Shown: one piece after another, positions 23,444 to 30,446 of the stretch | Numbering within the stretch: position 1 is the stretch's first letter | Layout: every line of letters begins with the position of its first letter | Assembly: GCA_023388195.1 (NCBI GenBank) | Contig: JAEWGR010000068.1 | Location: 1 to 31,460, forward strand | Length of the DNA stretch: 31,460 nt | DNA from: Bacillota bacterium | GTDB lineage: Bacteria > Bacillota > Negativicutes > Sporomusales > Sporomusaceae | Direction: 5' to 3' | The notes under the pieces: generated by a model | Seen by the model: the letters and a program-made list of their open reading frames with translations, nothing else | Told to the model about the DNA's origin: nothing | Database searches by the model: none | Position numbers and translations under genes: made by a program

Positions 23444-23716
23444 TTAGTATAACTGAACGGTTGAAGCAATCACTTGATCGGCATACACGGTCAAGTGATT
23501 AATAACAGTAACATTCCCGTCGTTACCAACAATTCTGGCATCTTTTAGAGGAATTACATCGAATTCGCTTATGCTTTCCGGCGAACTCTTGTAATAATCG
23601 AACATTTCGCTATCAAAAGAGCCAGATATAGTTCCAAACGCTGTGATTAAGAACAAATTCTTTTTGTCTATTTTAGACTTTTCAACATGAGTATACAGAA
23701 CCATTCTTTTTGACAT
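23444..23716 (-). CDS. Unknown 90-residue protein
   Basis: The start is the ATG at 23716, behind GGGAGGTGAT, a very strong ribosome site; a longer frame to 23761 has none. The protein begins MSKRMVLYTHVEKSK, has no signal peptide or membrane segment, and its C-terminal half (DARIVGNDGNVTVINHLTVYADQVIAS) looks beta-rich. I do not recognise a family. It lies beside the integrase remnant and has no obvious terminator or partner. It could be a surviving cargo gene of the decayed element. Confidence 0.6.
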   Translation of the reverse strand: MSKRMVLYTHVEKSKIDKKNLFLITAFGTISGSFDSEMFDYYKSSPESISEFDVIPLKDARIVGNDGNVTVINHLTVYADQVIASTVQLY

Positions 23717-24088
23717 AATATCACCTCCCTCTAAAGTCGATACTTCGACAAGAGGAAACATTTACCTGTAGGCCAATACGATGTTTGCCAAATATTTTAA
23801 TGTCAATAATTTTTAGAAACTATCACTGTAGGATTAGGCATACTTTTCGAGGAAGATACTTTCGAGCATCACTTAAATGTTGCTGTTACTATCTTCAGAA
23901 GTGACTTTTTTAGTAAGGGTATGTCCATACTTGTAATAATGACTGTCAGGTGGTTGCCGGCGTTGCACCGTCCATTTCTATCGGAATGTGTTTTCCGTAA
24001 TACCTAGATCCAAAGTCTTGTGAGGCTGGGGTATATTTGTTGAGCGCGGGCTTTCGTTTAAACAGGTTTTTAAAACGCTGTCATACTT
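23717..24088. other. Intergenic region without a recognised gene
   Basis: No open frame with a ribosome site, RNA gene or convincing terminator was found on either strand. Divergent genes flank it, so it should contain their promoters; only the plus-strand one at 24089 is clear. Confidence 0.4.
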
Positions 24089-24117
24089 TTGTCACACTTC
24101 CACATTATGCTTAAAAT
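24089..24117 (+). promoter_or_regulatory. Promoter of the exported Arg/Glu/His-rich protein
   Basis: TTGTCA (24089-24094) and TAAAAT (24112-24117) are 17 bp apart and end 23 bp before the ATG, so the leader is very short. Confidence 0.65.
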
Positions 24118-24140
24118 AGTAATTGGAGGAGGGACAATTT

Positions 24141-24509
24141 ATGAATATCCTGGTTAAGAAGACGATTGTTTATTCCCTGGCTGGGATTATGCAGTTTGGT
24201 CTGTTTGCAACCGTAGCCGAAGCTTCAGCACTATATAATGCTGATTCGCAGCGAATAGTACAGCTTGACCGGCATGACCGCCGTGACCGGGATCGTTATG
24301 AACGGGACCGGCACGAGCGGGAGCGGTATGAGCGAGAACGGCGGCGGGAGCAAAATGAACGCCTGCGCCGGGAGAACGAACGGCATGAACACGAAATGAA
24401 GCGCCGCCCCTTTGAGAGCAGAAGAGCCTGGCAAGATCGGCAAAAACGGGAAATAGAACGGCATAAGAGAGCCGTGTATGAGATAATGCGAATGCTCCAT
24501 CATCGGTAA
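24141..24509 (+). CDS. Exported, highly charged Arg/Glu/His-rich protein
   Basis: The start is ATG 24141, 7 nt after GGAGGAGGG. Of 122 residues, the first 30 are a signal peptide ending AEASA. The rest is low-complexity and charged: imperfect RDRYERDRHERERYER repeats (about residues 46-66), then RRRE, HEHEMKRR and a more ordered RRAWQDRQKREIERHKR. It would be a long, single, charge-zipper-like helix in the periplasm. No cysteines and no known domain are visible. Proteins of this look occur in Negativicutes as hypotheticals; binding of metal through the histidines, nucleic acid or polyphosphate are guesses. Confidence 0.8.
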   Translation: MNILVKKTIVYSLAGIMQFGLFATVAEASALYNADSQRIVQLDRHDRRDRDRYERDRHERERYERERRREQNERLRRENERHEHEMKRRPFESRRAWQDRQKREIERHKRAVYEIMRMLHHR

Positions 24510-24517
24510 TGCTAATG

Positions 24518-24545
24518 TAGACCTCAGAAAATGGGGGCTATTTTT
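24518..24545 (+). terminator. Terminator after the charged exported protein
   Basis: TAG-CCTC pairs with GGGG-CTA around an A-rich loop, and TTTTT follows. The stem is imperfect. Confidence 0.5.
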
Positions 24546-24634
24546 ATATGATCAGAAAGTATATCGATTTCTGATCCATAAGTAAGAACGACTATACCCT
24601 AAAGAACAAAGACTGCTTCTGCCTGCCTCCTGAG

Positions 24635-24660
24635 GACTTGGCCCAAGCCAAGTCTTTTCT
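24635..24660 (+). terminator. Second terminator with no gene in front
   Basis: GACTTGGC (24635-24642) and GCCAAGTC (24647-24654) form a perfect 8-bp stem with loop CCAA, followed by TTTTCT. Nothing coding lies between it and the preceding terminator, so it either backs that up or ends a small RNA. Confidence 0.65.
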
Positions 24661-24795
24661 TATTTTTAAAGCGGGGATTTTTGCCGCTTGGCCTTTTTAC
24701 GAATCAGCCGATCATCTCAGTAGCAGATCCTCTGTAGGAATCATAAGATACAATGTACATCACTTCGCTACACAAAAATAAAGGAGGTCTTTTCT

Positions 24796-24906
24796 ATGGG
24801 ATGGGGAGGATTAGGTGGTCGTGGTGGTGGTAGTTGGTTTATCATAATCATTATTATTATTTTACTATTATTCTGCTTTGAAGATGACTGCAACTCAGTT
24901 TGCTAA
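24796..24906 (+). CDS. Glycine-rich single-helix membrane microprotein, 36 residues
   Basis: ATG 24796 follows AAAGGAGG with 8-nt spacing. The peptide is MGWGGLGGRGGGSW, then a run of Phe/Ile/Leu (13 residues) that makes one membrane helix, then an acidic, cysteine-containing tail FCFEDDCNSVC. The order, glycine-rich head plus one helix, resembles the tiny YjcZ-type proteins of spore formers, though the Cys tail is unlike them. A strong terminator follows about 80 bp later. Function is unknown; the ribosome site makes it very likely to be expressed. Confidence 0.78.
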   Translation: MGWGGLGGRGGGSWFIIIIIIILLLFCFEDDCNSVC

Positions 24907-24984
24907 CAGGTTAATCCCCGTTTTACCAGGAGGCACAACCAATTTGTGAGGTTACCGCCCGCTTATTTATTGGTTCGTGTAGTA

Positions 24985-25014
24985 AGCCGTCTGCCATTTG
25001 ACAGACGGCTTTTT
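24985..25014 (+). terminator. Terminator of the microprotein gene
   Basis: AGCCGTCTG (24985-24993) and CAGACGGCT (25002-25010) form a 9-bp stem followed by TTTT. The remaining 25015-25175 holds nothing I recognise. Confidence 0.88.
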
Positions 25015-25175
25015 ATTTCGGGACAAAAGAACACAACCCCCTATTGGAGCTATCCCAATAAGAGGCTGGATTATTTAATGCACCGACTATGAACTATCCG
25101 GGACAGAAGATCTAGGGGGCCGACAATCTTTTGCAGGGGAAAACCTGTAACAATTAAGCGGCGGTGTGTCCAATG

Positions 25176-25553
25176 TTACAGCATCTGTTTGGCCGAGGTA
25201 ACTGTCACTTCTAAAACTGCGCGTATCCATGGAAATCTTTCCTTCATACGGTCAAAATCTTCGCCCGCATTTATGAAACGGGTACTGCCTTTCACAATAA
25301 ATCCAGTGCCTTTAGCTTTATAACCCTCGATTTCTTTATGGGCAATCGACAGTATCATCTCATTACGAGCCGTAAGATTTTTTTCAGTTTTATTATAGCC
25401 GGCTGCCGGAATCAGGAGCTTATCCTCAGGCCGTACCATGATATAACTATTCCAAGTATTAACTAAATGAGCCCCGTCAGTGCCGTTAGTTACCATAGAA
25501 ACTGCGTTGTCTACAGGGTGAGCGAGTATTGCCAATAATTTTTCATTCAGCAC
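25176..25553 (-). CDS. Pyridoxamine 5'-phosphate oxidase-family flavin split-barrel protein
   Basis: The 125-residue protein starts at GTG 25553 behind AAGGAAG. The pattern AVSMVTNGTDGAHLVNTWNSY, then KLLIPAAGYNKTEKNL, matches the small FMN-binding split-barrel group, where these loops hold FMN. It is shorter than true PdxH (about 210 residues) and lacks its C-terminal part, so vitamin B6 oxidation is not proven. It is divergent from a PLP-dependent MocR-type regulator, which is its likely controller. Confidence 0.82.
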   Translation of the reverse strand: MLNEKLLAILAHPVDNAVSMVTNGTDGAHLVNTWNSYIMVRPEDKLLIPAAGYNKTEKNLTARNEMILSIAHKEIEGYKAKGTGFIVKGSTRFINAGEDFDRMKERFPWIRAVLEVTVTSAKQML

Positions 25554-25603
25554 AATTATTTCTTCCTTTCAGTTAGTCTATTAATCATATTGTAAAACAA
25601 AAT

Positions 25604-25691
25604 TGACCCCTATTGAAGAGGCAATTATGTAAAATTTTTAAGGGTCAGTTTTAGGACAACCTTGACATTCCTTATTGGGCATCGATATAAT
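25604..25691. promoter_or_regulatory. Shared operator region of the flavoprotein / MocR pair
   Basis: Plus strand: TTGACA (25662-25667), 18 bp, TATAAT (25686-25691) is a consensus promoter for the MocR gene. An inverted pair TGACCC (25604-25609) and GGGTCA (25642-25647) lies between the two genes, close to a weak minus-strand promoter for the flavoprotein. It is a candidate binding site for the regulator. Confidence 0.5.
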
Positions 25692-25733
25692 GGCGTTAGT
25701 TTAATTACGTATAAGTGAAAAGTTGGTGGACTG

Positions 25734-27131
25734 ATGTTTATTTTGGATAATGAAGATCGCCGGCCGCTATATGTTAAACTGTACGAGCAGATTAAGCATC
25801 AAATCTTATCAGGCAAGCTGCTGCCTAATACCAGGCTGCCATCTGTCAGGCACTTAGCGGCAGAATTAGCTATAAGCCGCAATACTGTGGAATATACTTA
25901 TGAACAACTATCGATGGAAGGATTTATTTATAGTAAACCACAAAGTGGATACTATATTTCGTCGCTTGACCAAGAACTGACGCCGGAAATCTGTAAAAGT
26001 AAAATGATATCAGGGGAGCAAGCCTACCCTGAGGGAAAAGATTACCTATTTGATTTTCATCCTGCAAATTTGTCGCCAGCTAGTTTCCCCAGTAAGGTAT
26101 GGCGTAACCTGTTGTCAAGGTGTTTACAGGAGCAGGAACAATTTACTGTATACAGCAATCCTCAGGGGGAAATAGAACTACGCTGCGAAATTCAAAGGTA
26201 TTTGGAACGTTTTCGTGGTGTAGTCTGCGATGTTGAGCAACTTGTCATTACCAGCGGGCTACAGGATAGCTTATCCATTATTGCACAAATCATTCAAAAT
26301 CATCATTCCTTACTAGCTGTTGAAGATCCTGGCCACTGGATTGCCAGGTCTGTCTTCAAGAAGTATGCTTCTTTTTCTCTTAACTCTATCCCCGTCACTC
26401 CCAACGGCGTAGATCTGGAATATTTGAAAAATAGCAAAAGTACGGTTGTATATGTGACACCATCTCATCAATTTCCGTTAGGCTATGTGATGCCTGTGGA
26501 AAACAGGCTAAAGTTGATCAATTGGACTAAAGCCGTTGGGGGACTCATTATCGAGGATGATTATGACAGTGAACTCAGATATTACGGAAAACCCATTCCT
26601 GCTTTGCAGGGATTAAATCCCCAGGGAAACATAATCTATATAGGTACTTTTTCCAAGGTTTTATCGCCTGCCCTGCGGGTAAGTTATATGGTGTTACCGA
26701 AGCAACTACTTAGTATCTATCACAATATGTTTGGACATTATGCTGCCTCAGTATCCTTATTGGAGCAAAGGGCGATCCTTGAATTCATGCGGCAAGGGTA
26801 TTGGGAGCGACACCTGCGGAAGATGCGTATACTCTATAAAGGAAAGCATGATGCTTTGATTCAGGCCATTGACCTTCATTTTGGCAAGCGGGTTAAGATT
26901 CTTGGGCAGGGAGCAGGGCTCCATATGGTTATAGAACTAGTCGATACTTCCCTGGACAGTGAAGAGCTTATCAGACGGGCAGGAGAAAAGAATGTGCGGC
27001 TATTCCCTCTTAATGCTGCCTATCACAGCCAGGGCCATTACCCTGCACAAATAATACTCGGCTTTGGTAAGCTGAGTCCAGCTGAACTGGAAGCCGGCAT
27101 TAAGTTATTGTCACAAGCCTGGAGTCTGTAA
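25734..27131 (+). CDS. MocR/PdxR-type regulator (GntR helix-turn-helix plus aminotransferase-like domain)
   Basis: The 465-residue protein has an N-terminal winged helix of the GntR family (residues 1-75: LYVKLYEQIKHQIL, LPSVRHLAAELAISRNTV). Then comes a fold-type I aminotransferase-like domain (about 110-460). The PLP lysine is Lys308 in GTFSKVLSP, and the cofactor Asp/Tyr lie in IIEDDYDSELRY. Proteins of this group sense PLP or an amino compound and regulate neighbouring genes, often for vitamin B6 or amine metabolism. The divergent flavin-barrel gene is the obvious target. The gene stands alone and ends at a strong terminator. Confidence 0.93.
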   Translation: MFILDNEDRRPLYVKLYEQIKHQILSGKLLPNTRLPSVRHLAAELAISRNTVEYTYEQLSMEGFIYSKPQSGYYISSLDQELTPEICKSKMISGEQAYPEGKDYLFDFHPANLSPASFPSKVWRNLLSRCLQEQEQFTVYSNPQGEIELRCEIQRYLERFRGVVCDVEQLVITSGLQDSLSIIAQIIQNHHSLLAVEDPGHWIARSVFKKYASFSLNSIPVTPNGVDLEYLKNSKSTVVYVTPSHQFPLGYVMPVENRLKLINWTKAVGGLIIEDDYDSELRYYGKPIPALQGLNPQGNIIYIGTFSKVLSPALRVSYMVLPKQLLSIYHNMFGHYAASVSLLEQRAILEFMRQGYWERHLRKMRILYKGKHDALIQAIDLHFGKRVKILGQGAGLHMVIELVDTSLDSEELIRRAGEKNVRLFPLNAAYHSQGHYPAQIILGFGKLSPAELEAGIKLLSQAWSL

Positions 27132-27138
27132 TAATCAG

Positions 27139-27185
27139 CCAGCCAACCCCAGGAGCTAACTTGCTCCTGGGGTTGGCTGGTTTTT
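27139..27185 (+). terminator. Terminator of the MocR gene
   Basis: A perfect 18-bp inverted repeat starting CCAGCCAACCCC at 27139, with a 6-nt loop, ends at 27180 and is followed by TTTTT. It may also serve the convergent transporter gene. Confidence 0.92.
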
Positions 27186-27240
27186 AGAATTCATGCTATT
27201 AGTGACTGCGTAATATTATTAGAAGCTCCTGATCAAGTTC

Positions 27241-28371
27241 TTATTCTTTGCGCAGTTTGGCATTTTGCCGGATTTTTATTGTCCCAACAATAATTTCCGG
27301 CAGGAGCACAAAAAACAGACCAATATAACCTACTGAGCCATATCCTTTGACTACAATATTGGTTAGGCCAAAAACCGAAATACCGGTGCAAATCGCTATG
27401 GTAATAAAAGAGATTGCTATTCTGCGTGTGCGCAAACTGTGTAATATGCCTTTTCCGACCAGAACCGGTTCGAAGCGGGCTACTGTAGAGAATACGAGGG
27501 AGATGCCTGTACCCAGCAGCGCGACAAATAAGATGACACTATATAATATTTTCAGCCAGGGTAAACCAAGTTGTACGGTGACAAAATATACGGGCAGTGT
27601 TTGGTCAAGAATCTCCGGGCTGAATCCTAGCAGCATAATACAGACAACTGCCAGAAAGACTCCATTTAAAAGGGTGCCAAATAACATAAACATATTGCAT
27701 TCTTTTGTTGTTTTAATATGATGGGAAACAGATATAATCGGTAAAACAGTAAAAGCCTGAAAGCCGATATAAATTAACATGTACCAAACTGCATCAAAAA
27801 AACTGGTGCCAAAAGTTTCATTCGTAGTCAGGACCCGCTGGAAGTTAAATGCTCCCATTTGAATACCTAGCACACACAATATCAATAAGGTAATAATCAG
27901 AAAATAAGTTTTTAGATTTAAGACCTTAATTATTAACTCACTGCCGAATATAGTCAGCAACAGTAAAATACAGCCTACGCTCACTATGCCTATTCCATAG
28001 GGAATGCCCAGCGAACTTTTCAAAAGAGCACCAGAACCGGCGATTGCGGTACTTACACCACAGGCGATCAGCATGATAAACCCAAATTCAAAAACCAGGG
28101 AAAAGTACTTTTCATAGGGATGGAACAGGGCATCACCAAAACTTTTATAATCATAGGTTTTATAGTCTTTGGCCAGAACAAGCGCATTTCGGTGTCCCCA
28201 GCCCAATAGTGCCATTGCTACTACCGGCAGAAAAACTGAATACCAGCCATACTTTACAAAGAAATTTACTTCCTGATTGCCGGTGGCAAAGCCACCACCA
28301 CTGTGGGTTGCAAACCAGACTGCCGCCATAGCAAATGCTGTTCCGGCTGAACCAACTTTTTGGGTTCCCAT
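27241..28371 (-). CDS. YkvI-like membrane transporter under T-box control
   Basis: The 376-residue protein starts at ATG 28371, behind AGAGGGTG. A longer frame to 28425 begins inside the T-box terminator and is rejected. It has about ten to eleven membrane helices in a LeuT/APC-like arrangement. The first holds a glycine-rich AVWFATHSGGGFATG near residue 20, the unwound helix where such transporters bind substrate and ions; GWGHRNAL follows near 65. The family has no firm substrate. The T-box with a probable leucine specifier suggests uptake, or perhaps export, of leucine or another branched-chain amino acid. The substrate is an inference from regulation only. Confidence 0.85.
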   Translation of the reverse strand: MGTQKVGSAGTAFAMAAVWFATHSGGGFATGNQEVNFFVKYGWYSVFLPVVAMALLGWGHRNALVLAKDYKTYDYKSFGDALFHPYEKYFSLVFEFGFIMLIACGVSTAIAGSGALLKSSLGIPYGIGIVSVGCILLLLTIFGSELIIKVLNLKTYFLIITLLILCVLGIQMGAFNFQRVLTTNETFGTSFFDAVWYMLIYIGFQAFTVLPIISVSHHIKTTKECNMFMLFGTLLNGVFLAVVCIMLLGFSPEILDQTLPVYFVTVQLGLPWLKILYSVILFVALLGTGISLVFSTVARFEPVLVGKGILHSLRTRRIAISFITIAICTGISVFGLTNIVVKGYGSVGYIGLFFVLLPEIIVGTIKIRQNAKLRKE

Positions 28372-28389
28372 ATATAGCACCCTCTTTTC

Positions 28390-28650
28390 TCTAATGTAGT
28401 GAATGAAAAACGCCCCTATTGACATGTAATGTCAATAGGGGCGACGTTATCGCGGTACCACCCTAACTTAGGCTTAACTCAGCCACTACGTACGTTGGCT
28501 GATATCTTTAACGCAGATAAACGCTTTTGCCTAAATAAGGTTCCCCTTAATTTCAACGAAAGAATTCCTGGGTGAGTTTCGCAAATATCTGCACCGATTT
28601 TCACCAGCCATCGGTTCTCTGAAAGCAAGATAATGTTTGCTTGTTGCCCA
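28390..28650 (-). promoter_or_regulatory. T-box riboswitch, probable leucine (CUC) specifier
   Basis: On the minus strand the canonical T-box AGGGTGGTACCGCG lies at 28451-28464. A terminator follows: CGCCCCTATTGACAT (28429-28443) with ATGTCAATAGGGGCG (28411-28425) and a T5 run at 28406-28410. Stem I features are present upstream, including AGAGAACCGATGG (from 28620 downwards) and GCGAAACTCACCC near 28582-28570. In the usual alignment GAAxxxACC the specifier is CTC at 28574-28576. Uncharged tRNA would allow read-through into the transporter gene. A TTGACA lies further upstream as a possible -35. The specifier reading is less certain than the T-box itself. Confidence 0.92.
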
Positions 28651-28834
28651 ATCATCATTTTTAACATTGTAATTTTATTGATCGTAATACGTCTGCAGAC
28701 GAATAACTTTGTTACATTGTTGCATGTAATTTGTCATTTGTCAATAAAAATGTAACATTTCCGCAAAGATATTACGAGGGGAGAACACCGGTCTGCTCCC
28801 CGCTGATGCCGCTAAGGCTTTATAAAGTATATGA

Positions 28835-29710
28835 CTAATGATGTTCCATGCTAGTCATAAAATTAATGAAGGCTTTGGCGGTGCTTGTTAAATAGCGGCT
28901 TTTATTCCATGCCAGCACAATCTGAAAATTAATTGGTTCCGATAAAGGGCAGCTGTAAATAGTAGAATAGTTTCTGGCAATGGCATCAAAGAGAAATGAA
29001 ATACCTATTTCCAGTTCTACTAAACTGATAATCGTTTCAACCTGGCTGGAAGAGAAAACAATTTGCGGTATGAAGAGATGTTTCTTGCATTCCTCCAGGA
29101 CTACCTGGCGATTGTATGTATCTTCTTTAAGTAGAATGAAAGGCTGATCACGCAGTTTGTTAAAGGGTATACTCGCCAGGGTGCTAAGCGGATGACGATG
29201 CGGCAGGCATACATGAATCTGACCTGTGGTAATTGGTAATGTTTCTAAAGCAGAAGATGAGTGAGACTGGGTTATTATACCAATATCAATTCTACCCTGT
29301 TCAACTAAGTTGTGAATGGTTAACGAGCCACCTTCCACTGCTGAGAGCTCAATGTGAGGGTATTCTTTGCGGAACTGGGCAAATATTTGTGGAAAGAGAA
29401 AAATTCCGATCATAGGGGGAATGCCTATTTTAATCGATCCTTTGGGAAATGATTTGAGGTCGTTCATCTCGTTGATTGAATCCCCGACTTGGGTGAGGAT
29501 ATTATTAACCCGCTGTAAAAAGACCATTCCCTCCGAGGTTAGTGTTATTTGCCGGTGTGTCCGATAAAATAACTGAACCCCAAGTTCTTCTTCTAATTTT
29601 TGGATTGCAATTGAAATAGAGGGCTGGGCGACGTGTAATTGTTCGGCAGCCTTCGATATGCTATTTAAACGACAAACCATCTGGAAATACTCTAATTGCC
29701 GTAATTCCAT
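28835..29710 (-). CDS. LysR-family transcriptional regulator
   Basis: The 291-residue regulator starts at ATG behind GGAGGG. It opens MELRQLEYFQMVCRLNSISK; the N-terminal winged helix (residues 1-60: AAEQLHVAQPSISIAIQKLEEELG) is typical. The effector domain (about 90-290) has the periplasmic-binding-protein fold (IKIGIPPMIG, RIDIGIITQ, EIGISFLFDAI). CysB/YwbI-like members sense small organic molecules. Divergent from it are a 73-residue unknown gene and, 740 bp away, an M24 peptidase, which are its likely targets. The YkvI-like gene upstream on the same strand has its own control. Confidence 0.93.
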   Translation of the reverse strand: MELRQLEYFQMVCRLNSISKAAEQLHVAQPSISIAIQKLEEELGVQLFYRTHRQITLTSEGMVFLQRVNNILTQVGDSINEMNDLKSFPKGSIKIGIPPMIGIFLFPQIFAQFRKEYPHIELSAVEGGSLTIHNLVEQGRIDIGIITQSHSSSALETLPITTGQIHVCLPHRHPLSTLASIPFNKLRDQPFILLKEDTYNRQVVLEECKKHLFIPQIVFSSSQVETIISLVELEIGISFLFDAIARNYSTIYSCPLSEPINFQIVLAWNKSRYLTSTAKAFINFMTSMEHH

Positions 29711-29727
29711 GAAAGACCCTCCTTCGT

Positions 29728-29760
29728 ATAATATATAACTATATTATCATAAAAATGATA
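29728..29760. promoter_or_regulatory. AT-rich inverted repeats between divergent LysR and small gene
   Basis: ATAATATA-TAAC-TATATTAT (29728-29747) overlaps the leader of the LysR gene, and TATCAT-AAAA-ATGATA (29745-29760) follows directly. Such dyads are typical LysR operators. This is pattern only, in a very AT-rich stretch. Confidence 0.45.
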
Positions 29761-29853
29761 TATTTTAAATTTATATATAAGTGGGTTATACTAATATCAA
29801 TATCAAACATCAAGATGATTTTGATTCATTAATATAAATTGAGGTGAAAGGGA

Positions 29854-30075
29854 ATGAAAAATAAGGTTATGGGAGCTGTTGCCGGCGATACCCCGGTCAT
29901 CACCTGGGAATTGCGGGGTGACTTCGGATTTATATGTAAAAAGCATATCCAGGCTATGAGTGCAGCTCAGGAAATAATAAGAGGCGTTGACAGTTATGAT
30001 ATGACTATTCACGATTCTTTAAACTGTGGCAAGCTGACCCGTTTAATTAAATATCTGAAACAAACATCCTGTTAA
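29854..30075 (+). CDS. Unknown 73-residue protein divergent from the LysR gene
   Basis: ATG 29854 follows GAGGTGAAAGGG. The short soluble protein (MKNKVMGAVAGDTPVITWEL, then GDFGFICKKHIQAMSAAQEI) has two cysteines and a basic C-terminus (KLTRLIKYLKQTSC). It has no signal peptide or membrane helix. A clean terminator follows 15 bases after the stop, so it forms its own unit. I recognise no family. Position makes it a probable target of the LysR regulator. Confidence 0.7.
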   Translation: MKNKVMGAVAGDTPVITWELRGDFGFICKKHIQAMSAAQEIIRGVDSYDMTIHDSLNCGKLTRLIKYLKQTSC

Positions 30076-30090
30076 GTTATCCAGCTATTA

Positions 30091-30119
30091 ATCCGTAAAC
30101 TAATGTTTACGGATTTTTT
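30091..30119 (+). terminator. Terminator of the 73-residue gene
   Basis: ATCCGTAAAC and GTTTACGGAT form a perfect 10-bp stem with loop TAAT, followed by TTTTT. Confidence 0.9.
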
Positions 30120-30446
30120 ACATAGGAATGGATAAAATTTAAAAGTCAGATATAAGGAATAGCGAAATTTTGAGGCCGACAGCTTCTGCCGGCGTCCTCA
30201 GGAGCCGGCACCAGCCAGGTTTTTCTAGGCAATAAATTTAACCGCAGGGCGCTGAATAAGAAGAGGCTAAGATTGACTGCGATCAGTAAAATCGATAAAA
30301 TGTAAATTAAAGTAAAAGCTTGTATTCGCCGTTAGCATAGGCTGGCAGGATATAGCGGCAACCCATTTATCGGCGTTCGGGTAACCGGAAGAATCTAGCT
30401 TTAATAGTAGATTAGATTGAGTAGAGAATACATAGGAGGCAATAGA
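30120..30446. other. Gap with a possible membrane-protein remnant on the minus strand
   Basis: No gene with a start and ribosome site is present. On the minus strand 30146-30331 is an open stretch without a start codon. It reads one hydrophobic helix (LIYILSILLIAVNLSLFLF) followed by a basic, proline-containing tail, and looks like the C-terminal end of a transporter. A CCGG-rich hairpin lies near 30190-30215. The promoter of the downstream peptidase was not identified with confidence. Confidence 0.3.

Noticed and set aside
24270..24370. Repeated short units resembling a CRISPR or tandem repeat
   Set aside because: The units are codon-level repeats of Arg/Glu/His within one protein, with no spacer structure. 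No CRISPR array or cas gene is in the window.
28372..28425. Upstream ATG that would extend the YkvI-like protein by 18 residues
   Set aside because: It lies in the T-box terminator hairpin and has no ribosome site; ATG 28371 has AGAGGGTG.
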